A stretch of DNA of 64,000 nt. It comes from Pelecanus crispus. Lineage: Eukaryota; Chordata; Aves; Pelecaniformes; Pelecanidae. Position 1 is the first letter of the stretch. Each line of letters opens with the position of its first letter. Shown in pieces: positions 49,801 through 61,800 of this stretch. The stretch covers positions 127,965,388 through 128,029,387 of the forward strand of contig NC_134644.1 of NCBI RefSeq assembly GCF_030463565.1, given 5' to 3'. Made by a program: the position numbers and the translations under genes. The notes beneath the pieces are model-generated. The model searched no databases and was not told where the DNA came from. It was given only the letters and a program-made list of their open reading frames with translations.

Positions 49801-52800
49801 TCTAGGCTTGGATTAAGAATGAATTGCCAACATTTAGCTCTAAATTGAAACAGCTATGTTAATTATAATGCCATTTAGAAGACTGCATATTCATCTATTC
49901 ATCCCCAAGTAACATTCAGTAACCTTTGTATTTTCCATTCAATACAGCTTCTCCCTGTGGGATGACAAATATTTTCCAGTTTTACCTGTATGATAGCTTT
50001 TACTATTTTTTGTTTAGTTTTTTTAAATACTAATTTTTTACTATGTTATGTTTTTTCTTCATTTTTAACTTCAATAAACACATTTCCAGTCTTCTATTAA
50101 ATTAATTGCTTTAATTTAAAGGTACTCTGAAAACCCCTTTTTTAGATAACAGGCTGTTTAAGATCACAGATTAGTAGCAGAACACTGAAGTTGCTTAACT
50201 CCCTATTACCTGTAGCTATCACTATATTTGACTTCGCTTACTTCTCTGTATCTAAGTGCAAGACTCCTGCCCTATCAGTATGTAGCTCTTCAAGGGTTTT
50301 GCATGAATGTGGCATTGCAAAATTGGCTGTTTGAATTGTCTCTGCAAGAACAAGCAGCACAACAGATCTGCAGCGAAGAGCAGGCACTAGTATGAGTTAC
50401 ATCCCAGGCCACTGAAGTCAGTGAGTCACATTTTGGTTTAAATAAAGGACGTGTATAATGGGTTTTGCAACTGACTACAACAGAGCTAACATTCAGCTTT
50501 CCGAAGAAATTGCATTATGTTATCCATAAGACATGATGGGTGGACTCCTGGCCCCATCAAAGTTAATGGCAAAACTCCAACTGGCTTTGATGGAGCCTGA
50601 ATTTACCCTCACACATTGAATTCTGAACAGACTTTTCTGGCAAGTGATAAAAGAGGAACTTCAGTGTTATCCGTTATTACAGCCAGTACTTTTGGCAGTG
50701 CAGGCATGAGTATCACTGTCAGATGTCGGCACACCTCTAGGAACAGGAGCGCCGATGCAACAGGCTCTCTCAGGGGAACCCCCTGCCCTGGGATCTGGTG
50801 ATGCAGCACTCACAGGTTGAGATTGCCTCTTATTTAACAGATGTAGCGTATGACAAAACACTCTTTGGCTTCAAATTTTTGGTGTGTTGTTTTTTAAGGA
50901 CTCGTAACTTTGACTTCACCGAGGCAGTCTCAAAGACTTCCTTTAGAAAGCTGGACGGATGAGAAAACAGCTGTGTCCCTTGATCTAAGCTATATTAGCA
51001 AAAGTTGAAGATTGTCAAAATTATTAGACAAAAGCTAAGTATGTTAATAATTTGTATAAACTGGTTTTAAAGCCACCGCTGGTAAAAAAAAAAAAAAAAA
51101 AAAAGTAAAGCAGTGTTCCTAAGTGCAACTGAATAATTCTGCTTAAGAAAAGACGGCCAGGTTTTTTTACTCATCTCTGGCATCAATCAGCTTTAGTACT
51201 TTTCAGATATAAATGAAGTCTTTACCAAGTAAAAATAATTGCAATCTTTTGTAAAATGAGAAGTCCAAATTAAATAACATAAGTAAGGACTATATAGCAA
51301 GTTAGCATCAGACATATACAATCTCGGATTCCAACTCACTGCAGCATCTGACCAGGAAAATTTTTGGCTTGCCAAGGCCTTATCTATGAGAAGGAGGAGT
51401 ATTTATGCAGACAAAAATCTGGAAATACATGGTGTTAATTTGTAGGCCCTTTGATATGGCTGAACAACAGGACGGCTGTGGATTCCACAAAAATGACATT
51501 AATTTTACTGTAATATTCAATTTCACTAGCATATCTCAATAGCATTAATTGTTCATGTGTCGAAATATTTTCCATTAACACATTGCTCAAACTGAACATC
51601 TAAAAAGCAAAGTAATTTAAAACACAAGGTTACTTTTTCCCTCTGAAAATAAATGTTACTCTTAAAACAGTAAGAACTAACATTTTGCTACAAGTGATTT
51701 CAATAGGAGTTAGCTTTAGTGTGATGTGTAATTTTTCCTTTCTGATTTTTTTCTCAGTATTTTCTCTTTCAATAAATCATTAAAGGTTGCAAATTTAGCC
51801 TATAAAATGGTTTTTTATATGTCTTAAAAAGGTCATTTTGCATTTAGACATGCAGCATGTGATAGGTAAACGGCTAAAGGCACATGGAAGATTAATTAAC
51901 AAAGAAAGGTTTGAGTAGAATCATAATCGAGTGGTTAAGAACGAAGCAATCTGCTGCAGAATTCTATTTAAATTTCACATGGACACACTATGGGGTTTCC
52001 CTCAAATAACTGAATACTGACTTCAGTTTCCAGCTGTGTCAGGAGGCAGCTGGAAGCAGACAGCACAGCCTGGCCAGCACTGCATCCACACCGCTATCGG
52101 TTCTTGTACTTCAACAATTCCAGTGCGAGCCTACCTTTGGAACTAAAAAATAATCAATACTATTTCTTTACAAGAAAGGCTACACTTTCCACAGAGACTT
52201 CAAATCAGGAAAACTCTGAAAGTAAATATCTTTTCAACTAAAGTAAAAAAGATTCTGAATCCTGGTAACGTGACCAAAGAATGACACATTTGTGTCTTCA
52301 TTTTGCTTTTTAGTAGAGACTTTTTTTTTTGCCCCTCAGAAGAGAGAGAGAAGTTTTTAAAAGCTGTGATGTGCACTTGCATTGCTTGCAATTTCTCTTT
52401 CAGTTCCTGAAACACTGGCTGCCACAGTACTTCTCGAGAAAATGTCATATGAAACATATTTCAGCATGAGTTTTGGAAACTGCTTCTCAAAAGAAAAACT
52501 GGTATATGACATCCAAAAAACCTCTTAGAATCCCCTGTTTTGACTGAAAAGAAGGAGAAAAGTAAGCTCTACAATGTTTAAGTTGCTACCTGCATCATGT
52601 ACTTAATTTGTTTGGAGTCTCAAGGCAAGCAGTATTTTCCCTGAGTGCCTGGGTGGGACCATCCAAAGCCATGGGGCAGAACCAGCTGGGAAAGCATCTC
52701 AAACCGAAACCCTGGGGCTTATGGTCCAAGCATCCATGCCTGCAGGATTTCTGGTCCTATCCTCTCCTTACAGGGCTAGGGCAGGGCCAGAGCGAGCTGC

Positions 52801-55800
52801 CTGTTGCCTTTCACACTTGCTACTTGTGCTTTTGTGCTTTTTTCAAGCTTGCCCTCTTGGCTGGGGAGAGTGAGGGGAAGGAGCGTGGAATCGTCTGGGT
52901 CACTCCAGCTCTCACACAGCTCTTATTTTCACTTTTAAACTTTTATTAAAGAATAGAAAGGGTGCCCTCATGTTACACTTAAGGCAGCACTGATGTAAGC
53001 AGAGGTATCGTTACATCATATTAAGGAAAAATGAATATTTTGTTCCCCTACTATGAACTCGACTGCAGTGGCTTCTGAAAAGCAACAGCAGGTTTAGGGG
53101 AGTACTTCATTAAGGGAATATTAAAACTTGCAGGAGAAAAATAGATTTTTAAACAATCCAGAGGATGTCTGTGAAAATTAACATATAGCAGGGAGCCTGA
53201 AATTTTCATTTCTCAGGAAAGCTTTGTCTTTTTTTTCTCCAGGAAACTTCAATTGCAGGTACTAGCTTTCTTTGGTTGGGCTTGTGACAAGATGTATCCA
53301 AGAACACAGCAAGGGTTTCTTTTTTTAGTCTTCTCTTCAGCCCATGACTTTCGGGGGCTTGTGCTTACTTGAAAGTGCATGAAAATTGTCTACATGATAT
53401 GGTGTACAGAGGCTCCTCTCCCTGCATCTTTTTCTGCCCACAGAGGAGTCAGCAGGAGACAGCTCCTTGTGCTGGAGGGAAGATGTGGGAAGCATTTTCA
53501 CTGTTGCAGATGCCTCCTCCTTGGTTCTGGATCCAAAAACACAACAATCCTCTGACCAAGCATCTCACAGACACATTACAGCCATTTTTCAAGTTTACAC
53601 ACCACAGTTTCCTATAAATAGCTGTCTGCTGTAATCAAAGCTAATTGGAGTGCCAATTACAGCCCAGCTAGCGCAATTAGGTTACCAATTCTGACGAGTC
53701 ATCAAGCCGCAGAAAAATGTGATCTGCATAAGTCCCACAAATTTCTCTATTTATAATGAGGTATTTTTTCATGAGGAACAGCAGCTCCTTTTGTACCACA
53801 GTTAACACAGAGCCACTGAGCGGGCTGTCTGTGTTTATATACAGCGGAGCTGACTCAGCAGCAGTGTCCTGGGAGCTACGTGCCAGTTAAGCTTTCATTA
53901 AGGTCAACAGTTATCTATTCGCACACTTATACTAATTACTGTATTTCCTGAGCTTTGTGGTGATAATGAAGTCCAAAGTTCCTGGCTACCATAAATTTTA
54001 AAAGCAGAAGCAGGGGACCAGACCACCTGAATGTCTGACATGCCAATGCAATAGCATCATGTTGTCGGTGAAATTATTGAAGACAGAGCAGAGAGGCACA
54101 TTCATGCAGCAGTCCAGCTAGGAATGCCATGGAGGAAATAGTGAACTAAACGCTGGGAATTAGTCTGAAAACAGCTTGCGAGTGCTTCCACCCTCTCTGC
54201 CTCTGAATGTGACTGCGGGAATATCTGGCAGAGAAGTGGTGGGGGAAAACCAGCAAGGGGGATGTTACCTTTCTTACTCATCATCAGCAATTTGCTAATG
54301 TCCTCAGTATCTCTCCTCCAAGCAGCTGGAGATGAAGAGCTACCTTTCATAGCGCACACATCATACAAAATTTGCTGAATGGGTTTACAAAACAAGAGCA
54401 AGGCAATGTTTGTAGGGGAATTAAGATATTTTACTAGACTAGTTAGTACAGCTGGAAAAAAGTACGTTACGTACTTTCTGGTATGCGTGCAATGTAGTTT
54501 GGACTAATGGAAAAAATACTACCTTGATCTACAAATCCTATCTTGTCTTCGTTCACAGGCAATCACAACTACAAAAGCCAATTTTTACAGATGGGAAAAT
54601 TGACATACAGACATTTCAATAGTAAAATCTTCCACCATTGTTGATGAATGTGCTATATAGCATCAAAAAATCCTTACATTTATATGCTTATCATTTTGAC
54701 TGTAGGCAAATCATCACCAAAGTTACTAGAAAGTAAGCATGCAGGACCAGCAATTCAGCATCAGAGGGGAACAGGAAATAGCTCTTGTTAGCACCTTGCA
54801 TCCAAGTTAATCAAAACAGCTTACAGGCTTTACTGAAATTCAGCCTCACCACAAATCTGTCAGGCAAGGAAATGTTATTACCATTATTTCCCAGATGGGA
54901 AAGCAGTGACAGAGGCATAGGTCACTAAAAGGCACTGACAGAGTTAACAGTCCTGCTCTGCTTGTTGATACCCACTCCCATATTTAACCACTAATACAGT
55001 TTGGATCCTGCAGCAATCCAAAAGAGCTTTCTAAACATTCACATGTATATCTACAGTGATCATCTGAGCAACAAGTGAAATTGGTTTGAACATAGCTATT
55101 CCTTTCCTGCTGGAAGAACTTCACTAAGCAGCCTTACACAGACATGGCTGAAACTTGTAGACCAGCTGGCTGCCTAATGTCTTAGTCCCGGGCCAACTTC
55201 TTCTCCCAGAACCTATTTTCTAGGGGACAAAACAGATGCACCACAGCTGGACCACCATCTCTGAGTTGTTCTCAAACCACTGGATTCTGATTATGTTTAC
55301 AGCAATACATCTGCAGCCATTAATTCAAATACTATATTTCCATTAAAACACATATTTGAATACTTATCAAACTTCTTTTCAATTATGTATATTTGGCTGT
55401 ACATTTCATCTCATGCCTGTGACAGGAAGCTCAGAAAACTGGGACTGTGCTCTTCAGGCTGCAAGAACCTGGCTATCTAAGAAATAGATAAGCCAGCCCA
55501 GAAATCCCAGCACTGGGCCCTTGGCAGTGCAATGAGCTTGTTACTACTACTGCTGCTACTCATTTGTGCACTGAGGCCACCACTCACCGTGGTGCCCTGG
55601 GCACATTTCTGAAGAGGTCCACCTCAAGGTAGGGCTGTAAGCCGGTCAAGAACTCAGCTGGGGACTGGCTGTGGGCTTATCTGTAATTCATGATACTGAA
55701 TACCATTCCCAGAGAGGAAACCTCTAATGGTATGACTTTTCACTCAAGGGTAAAACTCACTTGACAACAGTTAATGCTCACTATACAGATACAATGCTAT

Positions 55801-58800
55801 TTCCATTACCACATTTGATGTAAGAAAGACGTGGCAGAATTGAGAAGGTCTAGTATTGTATAACTGTAAAATACTGTTAAGAAATACTACTTGGACTAGT
55901 TCATATTGTGCCTCAGAACCTAGTGTTGGTGGGAAAATTGCTTGTGGTTTCAGATAGCATAATGATTTTTGTTAATACCACAAATCAAATGCAGTTAAAT
56001 TACTTTCTCATGGGCACTATCTGACTGCTAGGCTTGCTGCAAGCCTTTTTTTTCCTGCAAGGCAACAAATCTCTGATGCTGACAATTTGCTCAAGAGCAT
56101 CCCTCCTTTGCAAATGCAGGAAGTATTTCTGAATTACTTTTAGGGTTATGCTATTTCACATTCAAAATCTTGGCCAAATACATTTGCCTTGAGCTCTATT
56201 TTTCTGTTTCTGTAATATTATGAAAACACTAACATAGTTAAAAAAATAAAACCAAAGCAGGAATGATAAATACTTACCACTTGGCTTAAATCGTATCCCC
56301 AAGGAAGAAAAAGAACTCCTGTGTTATATTTCTCCCAGTGTGAACACATAAAGTTAAACAAGACAATGCTTAAATACATATACATTGTATATACAGAAAC
56401 TCCAGTCTTCCCATTGTCACGGGAACAGACAGAAAAAAAAGAAAGCACAAAAATGGAGGTAGCCCAGCTATCCAGCCCATGGTCAAATAATTCTCCCAGA
56501 GGAGTACTGGACTGAGTCCTTCGAGCATGTTTCCCATCTATGGAGTCTAGAAAGATTGGGAAAGGAAAAGAAATAAAGAATTAGAGCACAACAAAAGGAG
56601 TCACTTTCTTTACATACACTTCACTACTGCCTATATAACATATGGGAAAAATACACCAATGACAGCAAACTGAAGCACAGCAGTCCCTTCAATACCAACA
56701 TGTTAGGATTGCTCATAAAATATTTGCTTCAGTTATCAATTTTTCTGTCCTTACATCAGCTCTTAAACTAAATGCCACCTTCCTTACAAGCTTCAGAAAG
56801 ACATTCATAATTACTTGTCCCCAGTGGTCTTTAAACACTTTTATGTCAGTCCTTGCGATCAACTGCTTAACGAAAGTGCTGAGAAGTGTCCATAGGGCTT
56901 CTCGCCCATCCATTGGTGTTGTGGACCCTCTGAGACTTCAGACTGCTTGTGGGGTAGATTCACTAAGGCATTTAGGCTGCCTGATGCTAAATGCTTCAAT
57001 GACTAACAGTTATGTGGCAGCTTCAAGGAGCAAATTTTACAAAATTTATTTGTGTGTGTGCCTACATAAGTTGTTTTAAAGAGTCTTTCAGTTGAAATCT
57101 TAGGACACAAGAGCCGGCAGTGTGCCTAGGTAGCCAAGAAGACCAACAGCATCCTGGCTTGTAGCAGAAATAGCGTGGCCAGCAGGACTAGGGAGTGGGT
57201 GTCCCCCTATACTTGGCACTGGTGAGGCCACACCTCCAATACTGTGTTCAGTTTTGGGCCTCTCACTACAAGACAGACATTGAGGTGCTGAGGAGGCTGA
57301 GGGGAGACCTTATCGCTTTCTACAACTGCCTGAAAGGAGGTTGTAGCAAGGGGGGTGTCGGTCTCTTCTCCCAGGTAACAACTGATAGGATGAGAGGAAA
57401 TGGCCTCAAGTTGCGCTAGGGGAGGTTTAGATTGGATATTAGGAAAAATGTCTTCACTGAAAGGTTTATCAAGGATTGGAACAGGCTGCCCAGGGAAGTG
57501 GTTGAGTCACCATCCCTAGAAGTATTTAAAAGACGTGTAGATGTGGCGCTCAGGGACATGGTTTAGTGGTGAACTTGGCAGTGTTAGGCTAACGGTTGGA
57601 CTCGATGGTCTTAAAGGTCTTTTCCAACCTAAATGATTCTATGAGTCTAAGAATACCTTACTGTTAAGGTAAGTTATGTGTTGATCACTTTTAATACTTA
57701 AGTGCTTGGAAGATGCCCAAACACTGTGCTGGATCTGAGGATGCAGCTGGACACTGGTTTGAGTCAATCAGAGAGTTCATTGCTGTTGAACAGGGGAGGA
57801 CCTGCAGCCTGCTCAGCTGGTGGAAAGACAGCAAACATAATGTTTTCTTCTGGGTCACTGAACAGAATTGGCACTGTGAATGGTACAAAAAGCAAGGGAA
57901 ATGGCACAAGGGAGGGGCAGTGAATGCAGGGAGAAGGAGGAAGTGGGTCTAGCACCTGTAACCTTTCTTGGTTGTATTGCCAAACCATACCCTCAGTCTC
58001 TTCTCTGAGACTGTGCTGGTGAGAAACTGAAATATTTTATTCTTAGTGAAGTGTAAACACACAGGATGAACCTCTTAGGAAAAAATACACAGAACAAACC
58101 TTACAGATTACTTACTGTGATCCTGCATCTCAAAATAACATAACTTTTTTCTTTTTAATGTTACTTGGAAGGTACTACAGCTAACAATTATTAGCTCTTG
58201 ATAGTATTAGTAACCCAAAACTGACTAGCGATACAACTCAGCAGAGTGAGACCAAAGACTCCACAGCTGCTATAGATCATATGCTACTTACTTCTCCAGA
58301 TTATTTGGCAGTACTCTGAGTTTTCTTTAATGTAAATATACTTCAGGGATCTAAACCAGGAAAATATGGGATTTCATTTTGTACAGATTTTAGACTATCT
58401 CCCTATTGTAATACCTAAACAGCTGTGAGAGATCCTCTGCTCAAATACAAATCTCTTGAGACAGTTCTCACAACTCTAAAAATTAAAGATCTCATAGAGG
58501 ATTTCAGATATGGCTTGCCCCCTTCTATAGCCGCATTCTCTCTCCATCAACACTGCCATTGAATTGTCAGCATCTTACTGAAAAGTGCAGAAAGAAAACT
58601 GGGTGTACAAGCTTGAGGTTACTTGAACAGTGTTGTTACAAATGTAGAAATCCTTTAGTCTATTTTAGGATGCTTCTGAAACTTAATTAGCAAATAGGTA
58701 TGTAAACACCCCTAAACCGTATATGGTCTTTCAAATTTCAAGAACATCTATCCCAAATCAGAGAGAATTCAGTTATAGGGGTAATAACTTTTTTAATAAG

Positions 58801-61800
58801 AATGATAGAAGACTGATCTGTTCATAAATTACTCTACATTGTCACAAAATAGTATTCACATCAGACACTAAAATATGTGCATCAGTAAAAGAGTGGATTT
58901 CGTTTTGTAGGAACGTTTTACTAAAAAGAGTTAGCCTTACAATGGTGTCATGAAATACAGTACTTCTAATTATAATGGACATGGGGAAAAATACAGGAAC
59001 TGTATAACACATACACAAAATTGGATTTTAACAAATCTTTACCCACATTTTCCATGTGGTTTCACTAACATTTTAAGAGACTGAAAATATTTTCTGTTTC
59101 AGGTTTCAGTTTGAAATCATTCATGCCAACAATGTTCAATAGTGGACATACACTGTCCCACACTTCCACTGCTTCAGATTTATTATATTATGATTTTGTC
59201 TCATGAAGGGTCATAAATCTTCAGTTTTATTAAAGTTTATATAACTTTTAAATAGTGGAATTCAAGATAACAGCAAAGAGCATTCCATTTTAGGGAAAGG
59301 GAAAAGATACCAAACCACCTTAACAAAGAGGGGGGAAAAGAGCAGCATGCTAGGGAATTCGGAGAGAGTAACTGCGTCATTAAAAAGAAGCTGAGAGAGA
59401 TTAAAGCTGCATATTTGGTTAGTTATTATGGCTCTCTGCAGTCTTCCAAAGGGAAAACTTTGGCCATGCAGAATTAAATCTGAGACTAAATATTTAATGA
59501 AGTGGCTTGGACAGCAGACACAAAAATCTACATATACATCAGTTCATTATAGCTTTGACTGTCAACATCATATTCCTCGTCTTCCAAGTATTAGGAACTA
59601 TAGGCCAAATAACATCTACATTAAGAACCACAGAAGCTGAATTTCCAATGAGCTTTCTGGGGTGTCATACACTAAAAGCTCTAATATGTAATTCCTATTT
59701 ATGAAACAATAGCTACTTCATTAAATTCCCTATAATTACATAAAGAATAGTTTTGAAAAAAGAAATTGCTGCTTCTGCTAATGATTATAGAGAGCTCTTA
59801 GGGAATCTGACCGGTAGTCAGTTTCAAGGGATGATTGACCCAATGATTTTTATGGTACAAATACAAAGCAATTCTGGACAAAATAATTTTGGCACAAATT
59901 CACCACTTGAACAGAAATGGCAAGGCATTTGCAATGCAGGGGGAGATGTCTGCACGAGGGGATACATCCAGGTTAATCAAGATGGCTCTACATGCATGGG
60001 TCTGATACCAAAAGGGGCCAGCATCTTTGCGCAACACTGCAGTGTACATCTAGAACACATTTATATCTAGCCTGGGTTTCTTGAGTATGGCACACAAATG
60101 TATGGCTACACTCTGCAATGCAGGGCCTTATAAGAAGCAGCTCCAAAAGAGAGGGTACATTTACACAGCACAGCGCAGTTCGTGTAAATATGCCACCCTG
60201 AGTCCCCCAAAAAAATAAGCTCTGTTGCACCATGTTGTGGAGAGACTAGTTTGGAATGAGTTAGCTTTGGAAGAGAAAGCGAGAAAGCCATGCTAACGTG
60301 GATCTCACTCCCAGATCTGCATCAGTTCAGGTCTGTGCCTTCACACCACTGCAGAGCAAGATGCAATGTACCTAAAAATACAGTCATGGTATGACATAAA
60401 AAGTAAAAATGGAATATGAAACTGAAAATGAGGTATAGGTGTTATGGGAGAAAAACAGCAACAGGAAAGAAAAAAAATGATACTTCATCTCCATAAGAAG
60501 CTCAGGCCTGTCACCACATTTATATCATCTCTCCTGACACATGCCATGAGCACTGAAATACCTAGCAGGTTAAAACACAATGCTACATTATTTTCCTTTT
60601 TCTATGCTTTGCCCTTCATTTTCCCCATCCTTGAAAGCACCCTCGGCTAGTGCAAGTGTCAGGGAGCTTCTCAGAATGTCATTGTCGGGGGACAAAGATT
60701 TTTATGAAACCCAACAGCAATGACTGCTGCTATGTGATGATTTCCATCGTTTCTCTAAAACAATTCGAACTTTCAAAAGAGGTAAGAGCAACAGTCATAG
60801 GACCTCTAATGTATCATTAAAAATTGTTTGTTTGGGGTTTTTTTAGCCTTATGGCTGTTGTTTGTTGTTGGTTTGGGTTTTTTTTCCATCTCAGAGAACT
60901 CTTTTGGAGAGAGAGCAATAATGTATCCACTATCCTCTTCATTTTGATAGTGCTGAGCACTAATGAACTAGCAGATAAAACTATATGAAGATGTCAGATG
61001 TGTAAAGTATTTCATTGTACTTTACCTAAAGCATAAGCGCAAAAGGTGGTAAAAGCACTGAACAGCCACACCCAGGTGGGAACAAGTCCAGGACTGGTAC
61101 CTGAAATAAATTGGGTAGTGAGTCAGTGTAACAGTGGTTAACATCAAAGAAGTCCACCGAGATATGCATATACATATGAACAAGCTGCCACTGATCAGCC
61201 CACTACATTAATTAGATTGAAGGATTTGTTTTTGACCTTGTGTCATCACTGAGCTCTATCAAAGAAGCAATGAGCAGGCTTGAATGTGTTTGTACCATAA
61301 AGGAGAGAAGAGAAGGGAGAGTTTTTTGGTCTCAAAATGACTCTAGTATTGTACAAAATAATGATAGCAACCAGGCAAAAATTTTCACAGGTCATGGGAA
61401 GATTACCCATCAACAAATTAGTTAATGTTTATGTAATACCTAAATACAAAAAAATGTAGTTTTCAAGCATGATCATTCTTATTAGCACCACCGTGGGTTT
61501 TGCATAGCACTTTTACCATACAGATCTGAACAGGATATTTTTGTCCTTGGGCTAGGACAGATATTAGCACCCTTTTTTTCCTTGAAAAAAGGAAATGAAT
61601 CTTGAAAAGAAAGCTGGCTTGGGCAGAACGCAGGGTTCTGTTACTGCTCTGCTGATGGCAATAACCCAAGGTTATTGTTGCTCTTTTAAAGAAATCAATC
61701 CTTTTTCCAAAGAGCGTTCTATTTAACTTAAACATAATCCAATAAGGACTCTACCAGCACTAGCAACAACTGTATACGCAAAGCCCTCTCAGGTTTCTGG

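Larger units (their letters stand above)
48689..56277 (-). other. SELENOI-like gene intron (7.6 kb)
   Basis: No gene. Holds an ancient palindromic repeat (50531-50612), an A-run (51085-51104), a candidate regulatory element (53638-53980) and an L2/MIR-like fragment (54791-54960). Confidence 0.75.

Noticed and set aside
57195..57419. 74-codon frame as a host gene
   Set aside because: It is the decayed C-terminal part of CR1 ORF2, not a host gene.
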